This document shows positions 6,688 to 14,615 of a stretch of 14,764 nt of DNA, piece after piece (position 1 is the stretch's first letter; the number at the start of each line of letters is the position of its first letter). The translations under genes and the position numbers were made by a program. This DNA comes from Candidatus Delongbacteria bacterium (GTDB taxonomy: Bacteria > Delongbacteria > UBA4055): the NCBI GenBank assembly GCA_016938535.1, contig JAFGUL010000212.1:1-14764 (forward strand), written 5' to 3'. Below the pieces are notes generated by a model. It did no database searches. It was not told where the DNA came from and was given only the letters and a program-made list of their open reading frames with translations.

Positions 6688-7899
6688 TTATTCGACTGTT
6701 ATTTCAATAGAAGATGTCTGCTGAACGATCTCTCTTGTAACTGACGGCATTATCACATATGTATCTGCATAGTTGTTCTTAAAAACATTCTTGACAGATC
6801 CTGAATATGACATTCCGAATGACGTCTTGAAAGACTGGGTGCTGTGCTGCAGAGGTTTTCCGTTGCTGTCAAGAAATTTGACGTTGATCATATAACCTGC
6901 AACGTTATTCTCGAACTGCTCTCTTTCGCTGACGATCTTAGTAGCGTTGGGGTTATAAACACCGTCGTCAAGATTATTGTTTCCTCCGGACGAGAATTTC
7001 TCGATTAAAGAAGTAACTGTTGAATAGATACCTGCGGGCAAAGTCAGTCGTATATTAAGCTCAATGTCAAAATGTGTTCCACCGTTTCTCGGGGATAATT
7101 TGGAAGAGAGAACTTCACCCTTGTAGCTCTTAGAGATATTTCTTGTGATCATATACTGTTTTCTGAATGGAGTACTGTTAGTAAAATCACTTTCAAGGAG
7201 ATTATATGAGAAAATTCCGTTGCCGTAAAAATACGATAGTGCCTCATCGTAATATTTTTTTGTGACAGAATTTGTCGGATCCTCTTTATATGCGGCTTCA
7301 AAAAATTCTGCTGCTCCCCTGTAATCCTTGTTCCGGAGACTTATCTTACCTTTGTATGTATTTGCAACACCTGTTCTTTTTGCGGTCAGGTCTATCTGCT
7401 TGATCTTTGCTATCTCATTAATGTTAAGGTTAAGTCCCATATTCATGCAGACAGGCTGAGTAATGTAGGAAACTATTGTATAGAGATCGTTGACAAAGCC
7501 CTGTATCACGATCGCAGGGGTCTCGGTACCTTCATTAAGATTGTATACAACAACATTTACAGGCAGGCTGTTGTCAGGATTTACAGAGTAATTTCCCGTG
7601 ACAATATAATCCAGATTGAAATTTTCCTTTATCTCGCCTGTAAAAGAATTTACTGAGGCAGTGTTCACAAAAGGATTCAGATTTTTTGAAACGAGATAAT
7701 CATATATCCTGTCATCCGTAATTATATTTATCTCGTTCACGGCTGTAAGTTTTTCCGCGGTAATATCGGCCAGAGCGTATCCGATCCATTTATTCTGAAC
7801 ATCTCCTCCATTCTGCGACAGAGTATAAAATCCAACATTAACTTTGGCACAAATAATTGAAACTGTCAGCATAATTATCAGTATTGATCTTTTCGGCAT
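6688..7899 (-). CDS. Secreted protein with TolB/CsgG-like N-terminal domain and TPR-like segment
   Basis: I do not recognise this as a named gene. From ATG 7899 the product has 403 residues and begins with a type I signal peptide (MPKRSILIIMLTVSIICA, 1-18, probable cleavage before KVNVG). Residues about 36-150 look like the alpha/beta domain seen in TolB-N/FlgO/CsgG-like proteins: WIGYALADITAEKL, then a segment reading NEINIITDDRIYDYL, then LDYIVTGNYSV and a hydrophilic strand pair. Residues about 181-222 resemble a tetratricopeptide repeat (GKISLRNKDYRGAAEFFEAAYKEDP region). The C-terminal 180 residues are unassigned. The in-frame ATG at 7998 was rejected because the predicted promoter lies downstream of it and GAGGG sits just before 7899. 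It is divergent from the large outer-membrane protein gene, suggesting a linked envelope role. Confidence 0.8.
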   Translation of the reverse strand: MPKRSILIIMLTVSIICAKVNVGFYTLSQNGGDVQNKWIGYALADITAEKLTAVNEINIITDDRIYDYLVSKNLNPFVNTASVNSFTGEIKENFNLDYIVTGNYSVNPDNSLPVNVVVYNLNEGTETPAIVIQGFVNDLYTIVSYITQPVCMNMGLNLNINEIAKIKQIDLTAKRTGVANTYKGKISLRNKDYRGAAEFFEAAYKEDPTNSVTKKYYDEALSYFYGNGIFSYNLLESDFTNSTPFRKQYMITRNISKSYKGEVLSSKLSPRNGGTHFDIELNIRLTLPAGIYSTVTSLIEKFSSGGNNNLDDGVYNPNATKIVSEREQFENNVAGYMINVKFLDSNGKPLQHSTQSFKTSFGMSYSGSVKNVFKNNYADTYVIMPSVTREIVQQTSSIEITVE

Positions 7900-7940
7900 T
7901 TTACCCTCATTTTTTAATTTAACATCCACTATCATCCATA

Positions 7941-7969
7941 ATAATATCGCAAATTTAGCTTTTTTGCAA
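7941..7969 (-). promoter_or_regulatory. Predicted promoter of the TolB-like secreted protein gene
   Basis: On the minus strand TTGCAA (7969-7964), a 17-bp spacer and TATTAT (7946-7941). The expected start of transcription near 7934 gives a leader of about 35 nt. The -35 is preceded by AAATAC, giving AAATACTTGCAA, which mirrors the AAATACTTGAAT of the divergent promoter. Confidence 0.7.
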
Positions 7970-8024
7970 GTATTTTTATTTGAACAAAACAGCCGCAAAT
8001 TCGTTCACTAATCGAAATAAATAC

Positions 8025-8052
8025 TTGAATTTTTCATTTAAGTTCATAATAT
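8025..8052 (+). promoter_or_regulatory. Predicted promoter of the large outer-membrane protein gene
   Basis: TTGAAT (8025-8030), 16-bp spacer, TAATAT (8047-8052). The likely transcription start near 8059 lies only about 20 nt before the TTG start at 8079, and rules out translation from the ATG at 7980. The -35 is embedded in ATAAATACTTGAATTT (8017-8032), repeated almost exactly at the promoter near 11152. Confidence 0.72.
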
Positions 8053-8064
8053 TCAGACAAATTC

Positions 8065-8069
8065 GGAGA
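8065..8069 (+). promoter_or_regulatory. Ribosome binding site deciding the TTG start at 8079
   Basis: GGAGA at 8065-8069 lies 9 nt before TTG (8079-8081), the codon that gives a clean signal peptide. The alternative GTG at 8091 has only a weak AAG upstream. Confidence 0.55.
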
Positions 8070-8078
8070 CAGTCTTTA

Positions 8079-11000
8079 TTGTTAAGTAAGGTGACCAGAA
8101 TATCGTTTTTAGCAGCAGTTTTACTTTTACATGCGGAGGATTATGAAGATATGACCGGAAAATCATTTTACAGGTACATTCTCCCCGATTCAGTCGTTTC
8201 TGATACTTCATCAGTTCTCATAGAAAAAGACACGAATATCTCAGACAGCGGTGAACTGCGGAAAAGCGGAGTTATATACAGAGGGATCAGTTTTAACAAC
8301 ACTTCCGGGGCAGGAATGGTATCCGGTCTCAATCTTGAGCTTAACGGAAAACTTTCTGATAATATGGAGATATCTGCTTTTGTTTCGGATGATAATATGG
8401 CCGTATCTGAAGAAGGTTCAACTGAATCCCTAAAGGACATAGAAAATATTTACATACAGTTCAGGCATCCGAGATTTTTTTCAAGAATGGGTAATTTTTC
8501 AGTAGATTACGATCATGGAGAATTCGGAAAACTGGAGAGTTCGCTTTCGGGAGCTCTGCTGAACGCTAATGTCAACGATTATACAGCAGAGGGATTCGTG
8601 TCTGCCGGCCGTACAGAATATTCCAGCGCAGTTTTCACAGGAGTGGAAGGTCTCACAGGACCGTATTTGATCAGAAACAATGAAGACAGGACAGGCTATG
8701 AGATCGAGCCAGGCTCGGAAACTGTGTGGCTGAACGGCAAAAAACTCGACCGGGGTTCCGATTATTACTTTAACAATTTAAATTCCGAACTATACTTTCT
8801 TGCAGGTACACCTGTGCACGACGGAGACAGAATAATAATAGACTTCAGATATTCTGACGACGATTATTATAACATGACATACGGGATCGATACAAAAGCA
8901 GACTTTAAAGAAAGAGGCATGAAAATCGGGTTCAATTATTATCAGACATCGGATGTAAAGGACAAGCCTGTTTCTTTTGAGATGACTGATAAGATAAAAG
9001 AAATGCTGCAGGATTCCCGAGACGAGTATATTCTGGCTTCAGGTGCTTTATTTACACCTGACGAGGGCGATTATGATCTTATTGAGCCAGATTCGGTATA
9101 TGTTTACAGAGGCCAGGGAAACGGAGACTATACTGTAAGGTTTTCATATTTTGAAACTGGCGGTGAATATAACATTGATTACGACAGCACCGGAACATCA
9201 TTTTTTGTATACGACGGTCTTAACGGCGGCAATTATCTTCCGCTCATAAAGATAGAAGCTCCCGATTCATATTCAAGAATGCACTTCTGCGGTGCTTTTA
9301 TCTCTGAAAGGATTTCTATTGAGAGCGAATTCGCAGCATCAGCTATGAATCGAAATCAATACAGCAGCAGCGGAACTGAATTCAACGGTCTCGGTGACAG
9401 GCAGATGCTGTCTTTTTCAACAGGAAAGGGCAGTTTGGGAGAGTTTAAGATAAACTTGAGCAGAAAATATTACAATAAGGAACTTATCCTGCCGTCCAGG
9501 CTGGAAGGAGTCCTTGAAGATGAAGACATAGACGACAGTGATATGAACACAGCCGGGGACTATCTAAGGTACGGACTCGGAATTGATCACAGGATCGGGA
9601 GCGATATATCGAACAGCTACAGCATTTTCTATCTGGAAAAAGGCGGCTCTTTCTTTGAGAACGGACATAAGATCAGTTCATACTTGAGAAAAAGAAATTA
9701 TTTCTACAAAGCCGACATCTCATTTTATAAAGCTGAAAATGATTCAATAGTAAAAGAAAAGACGAGTTTGTTCTTCAATCCGGGATTTACGGGAAATTTG
9801 TGGAGTTTCGGACCTTATCTTAGACACGTCACTTCTTCGAAAAGTATTGACGGGACTGGTAATAAAGAGATTTCTTCAAAGCTGGGGAATCACTCGGCGT
9901 ATAATTCTTCGAACACATTACTTTCGCATGATTTTGAATATGGAAGAACAGGTCCTGAAAACATCGATCCCGTCGAGAGATATACCAATACTGTAAAAGT
10001 CGAGAAAAGGTTGGGATCCGTAATGAGCACGGATGCAGTATGGACTAATGTTAAGGTCGACCGCACAGATTCTTCGAATGTAAATTACGATATGATCAAT
10101 ATCAGGCTGAATTATAACAGAGAAAACAGATTCAGAGTGTTTGGTGAATACGGAACAGAGATAACGAATTATTACAAGAAGATAAGGACATACTATAAAG
10201 TTGATGAAGGTACCGGTCAGTTCATATTTGTTGGCGGCGAATACTATCCTGATGATTTTGGTGATTTTTCATATTATATAAATACGGCGGACGACCCGTC
10301 AAAAGCAGCCGGGGTCAGTCTGACAGTCAGATCGTTTTTTGATTTTCCCGACAGTGAAGACAGAAGCAATATTCTGTACTGGCTTTCAAGAGTTGATATA
10401 GAACAGGATATTGAGATCAAAGAAAAGTCGGCGACAGACAAAACATCCGATGTGATATTGCTGAATATTAAAACATTTCAAAATGATTCTACGATCACAG
10501 GCATCATCGATTCCCGAACAGGATTGTATTTTTTGAAGAACAGTAAATTTAGTGCCGAATATTCATTCCATTACAGAAAAAGCCTCTATCGCGAGTTCAT
10601 GAATTATTCAGACAATTCATTGCTGAAAGAGAACTATATGTCAGTAAAGAGGATATTTGGAAATTTCACTCATAAGATATCAGGAAAATTCGAAAAAAAA
10701 GAAAGATACGGATTTTCAGATTTTATTACTGATGATCTCTTAAATAATTATGTTTCTTACAGCATCAGGCACAGCATCAGGCCTGATCTCATATGGTCGG
10801 TTGAGGCAGAATACGGCAGAGAGTATGAAGATATACGTGAATTATCGTCAAACAGCTACAGAATTTCTCCCGGTATGTCTGCAGGATTTTTAAAGTACGG
10901 CATATTCAGAGCCGGTATAGATATAGTAAAAGTCGATTCGGACCGGGAAACACCGTTCTCAATGAATTCAGGTTTTGGAAGAGGTATGAGCTATAAGTGG

Positions 11001-11126
11001 AGATCGAACGCGGATTACAGGTTCGGAAAGAGCGTTTTGGGCAGTTTTATTTATTCAGGCAGATTTCTTTCATACGACACAAAGCCTTTCCATGAACTTA
11101 GGATCGAATTCAGAATGGAACTTTAA
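8079..11126 (+). CDS. Large predicted outer-membrane beta-barrel protein, unnamed family
   Basis: From TTG 8079 the product has 1,015 residues. It begins with a type I signal peptide (VTRISFLAAVLLLHA ending near residue 19, then EDYEDM), so it is exported. No named domain is recognised. Residues about 79-128 (GMVSGLNLELNGKLSDN to ENIYIQF) and the segment GSETVWLNGKKLDRGSDYYF (212-231) followed by DRIIIDFRYSD (250-260) form a recurring arrangement I associate with large uncharacterised envelope proteins of FCB-type bacteria. From about residue 260 to the end the chain is full of alternating polar/aromatic short strands separated by Asp/Asn/Ser/Gly turns, typical of outer-membrane barrels, ending in the strand HELRIEFRMEL. 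It lacks a TonB-box or plug pattern that I can see. It is divergent from the TolB-like gene and upstream of a beta-propeller lipoprotein gene that shares its promoter element. Confidence 0.82.
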   Translation: MLSKVTRISFLAAVLLLHAEDYEDMTGKSFYRYILPDSVVSDTSSVLIEKDTNISDSGELRKSGVIYRGISFNNTSGAGMVSGLNLELNGKLSDNMEISAFVSDDNMAVSEEGSTESLKDIENIYIQFRHPRFFSRMGNFSVDYDHGEFGKLESSLSGALLNANVNDYTAEGFVSAGRTEYSSAVFTGVEGLTGPYLIRNNEDRTGYEIEPGSETVWLNGKKLDRGSDYYFNNLNSELYFLAGTPVHDGDRIIIDFRYSDDDYYNMTYGIDTKADFKERGMKIGFNYYQTSDVKDKPVSFEMTDKIKEMLQDSRDEYILASGALFTPDEGDYDLIEPDSVYVYRGQGNGDYTVRFSYFETGGEYNIDYDSTGTSFFVYDGLNGGNYLPLIKIEAPDSYSRMHFCGAFISERISIESEFAASAMNRNQYSSSGTEFNGLGDRQMLSFSTGKGSLGEFKINLSRKYYNKELILPSRLEGVLEDEDIDDSDMNTAGDYLRYGLGIDHRIGSDISNSYSIFYLEKGGSFFENGHKISSYLRKRNYFYKADISFYKAENDSIVKEKTSLFFNPGFTGNLWSFGPYLRHVTSSKSIDGTGNKEISSKLGNHSAYNSSNTLLSHDFEYGRTGPENIDPVERYTNTVKVEKRLGSVMSTDAVWTNVKVDRTDSSNVNYDMINIRLNYNRENRFRVFGEYGTEITNYYKKIRTYYKVDEGTGQFIFVGGEYYPDDFGDFSYYINTADDPSKAAGVSLTVRSFFDFPDSEDRSNILYWLSRVDIEQDIEIKEKSATDKTSDVILLNIKTFQNDSTITGIIDSRTGLYFLKNSKFSAEYSFHYRKSLYREFMNYSDNSLLKENYMSVKRIFGNFTHKISGKFEKKERYGFSDFITDDLLNNYVSYSIRHSIRPDLIWSVEAEYGREYEDIRELSSNSYRISPGMSAGFLKYGIFRAGIDIVKVDSDRETPFSMNSGFGRGMSYKWRSNADYRFGKSVLGSFIYSGRFLSYDTKPFHELRIEFRMEL

Positions 11127-11151
11127 TATGAGAGAGATGACGATAAATTAC

Positions 11152-11180
11152 TTGAATTTATGCGTTAGGGAATTTATATT
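11152..11180 (+). promoter_or_regulatory. Predicted promoter of the beta-propeller lipoprotein gene
   Basis: TTGAAT (11152-11157), 17-bp spacer, TATATT (11175-11180), in the 78-bp gap after the outer-membrane protein stop. Expected transcription start is near 11187, a few bases before AAGGAG (11193-11198). The flanking ATAAATTACTTGAATTT matches the promoter at 8025. Confidence 0.72.
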
Positions 11181-11204
11181 TACGCCAAATGGAAGGAGAC
11201 ACTT

Positions 11205-12326
11205 ATGAAAATAAAATTTACGGTGACATCAGCAGTTTTACTCGTCATGATCATGTTAAGCTGCTCCAAAGAGAGGAAGAAACATTCATTTGAACTGATA
11301 GACGGAATTGAATTTCATAAAAACTCCGGTGAGCCTGCAGGTGTTTACAGACCTCAGACAGATTTATTATTCGAAATTAACGGTCCCCAGAATGTTCCCG
11401 ACTCGATGAGGGGATTCGGCGAAATAGCTCAGGTCATAACAGATCTTAATGAGAATATATATATACTGGATGGTAAGCATGCAGTAATAAAAAAATACAA
11501 TTCCGGCGGTGAATTCGACAAATATTTTCCGGAGCAGAGCGGTATCGATATCAGCCAGTTTAAAGCTCCCTCTCAATTTGCTTTAATGTATGATACTTTA
11601 CTTGTTTATGACCCGGGATCAAACAAACTTGTCAGATATCTTTCTAACGGTCAGTTTATTAGTAGCCAGTTCCTTATGTCCGGCTTTAAACCTGTTTATA
11701 TGATGTCCGATTCAAAAACAAATCTTTCATCTTTCGTCTGGAAAAGAGCTATGATCGATTCAGTAGATTATATGACAAACGACCTGTGCCTTTTGAATGA
11801 CAGGTTTAAAGTGAGCAGGGTAATAAAAGAGATACGCTTTCCGATTGATAAACTCTCCGCGCCCGATCTTTTCACAACTTACGCTTTGAGGGACGGAATG
11901 TTCTATATAGCTGAAAATAAAGGATCGGATTATAAAATATATGCAATAAACAGCAGATCTAACATCAAACAGATAATTGAAAAGGATTTCACGCCCGTCA
12001 AATATAACGAATACGAACTTAACGCACTGAATGATTTCTTAACGTCTGCAGGTTTTAATGCTCTTGATACAAGGATCCAGCACTATAAGAAGGCAATAAA
12101 TTCAATTCATGTTGACAAAAAAAATAAATTATGGATAAACTCACCCGCTGAGAGAACATCTCAGAATCAGGACTCGCTTTATGCGGACATTTTCGAAAAA
12201 GGTGCTTTTATAAACACGACAGTCCTTGATTTTGTAAAACCCGGTGAGAACTTCAGCCTTCTCGGAAACAGGATATTTGTAATTGCGCAAGACAGAAGGT
12301 CTATTCGTGTTTATGATTATGAATAA
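11205..12326 (+). CDS. Lipoprotein with predicted beta-propeller (NHL/6-bladed type)
   Basis: The 373-residue product starts with a lipoprotein signal peptide ending MLSC, with Cys20 as the probable lipidation site, followed by a charged SKERKK stretch. After about residue 70 come propeller-like blades of the form 'D-x-N-x-x-I-Y-I-L-D ... I-x-K-Y-x-x-G-G-E': residues 79-108, then 122-155 (LLVYDPGSNKLVRYLSNGQF), with weaker copies through to a terminal RIFVIAQDRRSIRVYDYE. This resembles the 6-bladed propeller lipoproteins common in Bacteroidota; ligand or partner is unknown. The start is set by AAGGAG (11193-11198) with 6 nt spacing. It has its own promoter and ends convergently 21 bp from the kinase-like gene with no visible terminator hairpin in that gap. 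It probably works with the preceding outer-membrane protein, by context only. Confidence 0.82.
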   Translation: MKIKFTVTSAVLLVMIMLSCSKERKKHSFELIDGIEFHKNSGEPAGVYRPQTDLLFEINGPQNVPDSMRGFGEIAQVITDLNENIYILDGKHAVIKKYNSGGEFDKYFPEQSGIDISQFKAPSQFALMYDTLLVYDPGSNKLVRYLSNGQFISSQFLMSGFKPVYMMSDSKTNLSSFVWKRAMIDSVDYMTNDLCLLNDRFKVSRVIKEIRFPIDKLSAPDLFTTYALRDGMFYIAENKGSDYKIYAINSRSNIKQIIEKDFTPVKYNEYELNALNDFLTSAGFNALDTRIQHYKKAINSIHVDKKNKLWINSPAERTSQNQDSLYADIFEKGAFINTTVLDFVKPGENFSLLGNRIFVIAQDRRSIRVYDYE

Positions 12327-12347
12327 TAAATTTACGGATTGATCATT

Positions 12348-12830
12348 TTATTTCTTATATCTGATCGTTCTCAAAAAACTGTATCGCCATTTTTTATCCT
12401 CTTCTGTTTCAACACCGGCCGGTTTTGATCCGTCAATTACTCCGAGTATTCCGCGTCCCTGTTCAGTTGACGCGACTATGACTTCTACAGAATTGGCTGT
12501 GGCGCAGAAAATGTTGCATACTTCCGGTACGTTCTTTATGCTTCCCATAAGATTTATCGGGAAAGCGTCTTTCAAAACGATAATGAAAGAATGGCCGCAC
12601 GATAGATTTAATGCGTTTTCTGCGGCTGTTTTCTCAAGATCCCCGTCGTTGCCGTCGAATCTGATCAGACATTTTCCGGAGGCCTCGCAGAACGCAACAC
12701 CGAATTTAACACCCGGAACAGTATTGACTACAGCTTCATAGATGTCTTCGACAGTCTTAATAAAATGAGCCTGTCCAAGGATTATATTGCAATTTTCCGG
12801 GATGTTTATCTTTACGATTTCAAGGTTCAT
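12348..12830 (-). CDS. Adenosine-specific kinase family protein
   Basis: The 160-residue product matches the 'adenosine specific kinase' family (Pfam PF04008), a compact single-domain group best known from archaea and thermophilic bacteria; family members have been described as binding AMP/ATP, but physiological function is poorly established. Conserved stretches are [13 protein letters not shown] (40-52), [18 protein letters not shown] (57-74), CGHSFIIVL (78-86), [16 protein letters not shown] (90-105), [20 protein letters not shown] (109-128) and [11 protein letters not shown] (139-149). I chose ATG 12830 over the in-frame TTG at 12836 because AAGGAG (12843-12838) is 7 nt from the ATG but only 1 nt from the TTG. 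It is the third gene of an operon, 14 nt after the LptE-family gene. No functional link to the upstream genes is obvious. Confidence 0.9.
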   Translation of the reverse strand: MNLEIVKINIPENCNIILGQAHFIKTVEDIYEAVVNTVPGVKFGVAFCEASGKCLIRFDGNDGDLEKTAAENALNLSCGHSFIIVLKDAFPINLMGSIKNVPEVCNIFCATANSVEVIVASTEQGRGILGVIDGSKPAGVETEEDKKWRYSFLRTIRYKK

Positions 12831-12844
12831 AATCAAACTCCTTT

Positions 12845-13342
12845 TTACCAGTTAGAACTTAAAGCCAGAACTATCTTTTCGGATATTCTTTCAATAAGTA
12901 TATCGAAAGCTGTCATTCTTTCTTCGTCTCCTCCTGAAGCCGTATAATATTCACTGTCGGAAATCATTTGCTTCTTAACTATATATTCATCCCTTCCGTT
13001 GTTGAAGAAATTGATCTCAACAGAAAGAGTTATGATCATCTGATCAATACTTTCATCTCTTGTTTGTGAAGAGACATTTTCAGAATATGAGACAACGGTG
13101 CCGAATATTTTCGCATCCGCATCCGACAAATTCTCGAGCTCAAAATAATTATAATTCTCGATCTGCTTTGTAAGACTTTCATTCAGTACTTCAGGGAGGC
13201 TGAGATCATATCTTCCCGAATTATCTTCGAAAATCAGAAGCTGAGCATTTTTAACGTTGGAAGGTATGCTCTTTCCTGAAAAAGAGTAATTTCCGCATGA
13301 ATTTAATAATAGAAAAAAGACTGTGCCGATAAAATATTTCAT
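12845..13342 (-). CDS. LptE-family outer-membrane lipoprotein
   Basis: LptE is the lipoprotein that plugs the LptD barrel and helps deliver lipopolysaccharide to the outer leaflet of the outer membrane. The 165-residue product begins with a lipoprotein signal peptide ending LLNSC (Cys16), and the mature start [20 protein letters not shown] is the pattern seen in Bacteroidota-type LptE proteins. The [17 protein letters not shown] region (53-69) followed by [15 protein letters not shown] (74-88) fits the shared alpha/beta fold, where an 'AD..l.G.V..y' strand is typical. Its ATG overlaps the TGA of the upstream activator gene (ATGA, 13339-13342), so translation is likely coupled. An activator followed directly by LptE is an arrangement known from Bacteroidota. 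LptD is not in the window. Assignment rests on pattern and context, since the family is very divergent. Confidence 0.82.
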   Translation of the reverse strand: MKYFIGTVFFLLLNSCGNYSFSGKSIPSNVKNAQLLIFEDNSGRYDLSLPEVLNESLTKQIENYNYFELENLSDADAKIFGTVVSYSENVSSQTRDESIDQMIITLSVEINFFNNGRDEYIVKKQMISDSEYYTASGGDEERMTAFDILIERISEKIVLALSSNW

Positions 13343-14484
13343 AATTCGATCCCGTATTTCTCGATCTTTCTGTATAGTGTTCTTTCACTTATATTCAGCT
13401 CATCAGCAGCTTTTCTTCTGTTCCCGCGGTGTTTTTTAAGCGTCAGCAGTATCTCATCTTTTTCAGAAAGTTCTTCAGTAGGTACGATCTCCCTTTCCGG
13501 GGCGAGTATATCTTTTACATTGCTGCCGTAAACGGGCGGAGCGTCCTTGTCAGAGTACATATCGACAATGAATTTTTTTATAAGATTAAGGTCGCTTTTA
13601 ATTTCAAGCAGAGTCCTGAATATCAGATCAGTATCTTTTTGAGGCTCATCCTGAATTATCATAGGCAGGTATGAAGCTGTGTTCTCTGTCTTAAGATATT
13701 TACGTATAATATCACCCGTAACTGTTTTGCCGGTTTCCATTACTGTCAGCATGTCAATAAAGTTCTTCAGTTCCCTGATATTTCCCTTCCAGTGGTGATT
13801 CATCATCTCAGAAACCGCATCTTTGTCGAATATGAGCTGACTTCTGTTGTATTTCTGTGCGGAATCCGAAGAGAATTTCATCACGAATACCGGAATATCG
13901 GAGAGTCTCTCCCTGAGAGAAGGAAGCTGCAGAGTTACTGCTTTAAGCCTAAAGAAAAGGTCCTCACGGAATGTTCCTTTAGCGACCATTTTAGGCAGGT
14001 TCTTATTGGTAGCGGTGATAACTCTCACATCAACTTTCACATTGGATGAGCCCCCCACTTTCATGAATGTTCCGTTCTCCAGAACCCTGAGCAGTTTGAC
14101 CTGACTTGCCAGCGGGAGCTCGCCTATCTCATCAAGAAAGATAGTACCCTTGTCCGCCATCTCAAAATAACCTTTTGATTTGTCGGTAGCGCTGGTGAAC
14201 GATCCCTTCTCGTGTCCGAAAAGTTCGTTTTCGATCAGACCTTCAGGTATAGCTCCGCAGTTTATCGGTATGAATTTATTGTTTTTTCTTTCACTCAGTT
14301 CATGAATAAGCTGCGCAAAAACCTCTTTCCCCGTCCCGCTTTCACCTGAAATCAAAACTGACAGATTTGTAGGAGCCACTGTCTTTGCAATAGCTACTAC
14401 CTCTGAGATCTTCTCAGAATATCCGATTATGTTATGTTCCCTGAAATTCGGTCCCAGTTCCATTGCGAGCTGTTTTATACTCAT
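13339..14484 (-). CDS. Sigma-54-type transcriptional activator (AAA+ plus Fis-type HTH)
   Basis: A 381-residue bacterial enhancer-binding protein with no N-terminal receiver, GAF or PAS domain. The AAA+ core (about 18-260) has Walker A GESGTGKE (47-54), the sigma-54-contact loop as GSFTSA (94-99) instead of GAFTGA, Walker B GTIFLDEIGEL (113-123), sensor I ATNKN (158-162), the FREDLFFRL arginine-finger segment (172-180) and sensor II GNIREL (234-239). After a linker, residues about 344-378 form a Fis-like helix-turn-helix (GNRRKAADELNISERTLYRKI). With no sensory domain it would be controlled by a partner or by its amount. It heads the LptE operon and has a sigma-70-like promoter (14520-14548). 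The Shine-Dalgarno is weak (GTGGA). The changed loop leaves open whether it still drives sigma-54. Confidence 0.93.
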   Translation of the reverse strand: MSIKQLAMELGPNFREHNIIGYSEKISEVVAIAKTVAPTNLSVLISGESGTGKEVFAQLIHELSERKNNKFIPINCGAIPEGLIENELFGHEKGSFTSATDKSKGYFEMADKGTIFLDEIGELPLASQVKLLRVLENGTFMKVGGSSNVKVDVRVITATNKNLPKMVAKGTFREDLFFRLKAVTLQLPSLRERLSDIPVFVMKFSSDSAQKYNRSQLIFDKDAVSEMMNHHWKGNIRELKNFIDMLTVMETGKTVTGDIIRKYLKTENTASYLPMIIQDEPQKDTDLIFRTLLEIKSDLNLIKKFIVDMYSDKDAPPVYGSNVKDILAPEREIVPTEELSEKDEILLTLKKHRGNRRKAADELNISERTLYRKIEKYGIEL

Positions 14485-14519
14485 AGCATTTCCACGGCGT
14501 TTAAGTTAACAAAGAACAT

Positions 14520-14548
14520 AATATAACAAATCGGTCCGCATTCTTCAA
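14520..14548 (-). promoter_or_regulatory. Predicted promoter of the activator-LptE-kinase operon
   Basis: On the minus strand TTGAAG (14548-14543), 17-bp spacer, TATATT (14525-14520), giving a leader of about 30 nt before the ATG at 14484. I saw no -24/-12 (GG-N10-GC) type element here, so the activator gene itself seems to be read by the housekeeping holoenzyme. Confidence 0.68.
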
Positions 14549-14615
14549 GTGTTCAGTTGAGTATTTAATGATAAAAATAAAAAATCGTCGTTAATAATCA
14601 ATTTAGTTGTTGATT

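Noticed and set aside
7900..7998. The TolB-like protein frame is open back to an ATG at 7998.
   Set aside because: The predicted promoter (7941-7969) is downstream of that ATG, and GAGGG before 7899 starts a proper signal peptide; the extension would bury it.
7980..8078. The outer-membrane protein reading frame is open back to an ATG at 7980.
   Set aside because: A good promoter at 8025-8052 lies inside this extension, the added residues lack a signal peptide start, and GGAGA plus TTG at 8065-8081 gives a clean signal peptide.
12327..12347. Terminator between the propeller lipoprotein and kinase-family genes.
   Set aside because: The 21-bp convergent gap has no stem of useful length, so none is called.
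12831..12836. TTG at 12836 as the start of the kinase-family gene.
   Set aside because: It is only 1 nt from the AAGGAG, whereas ATG 12830 is at a normal 7 nt.
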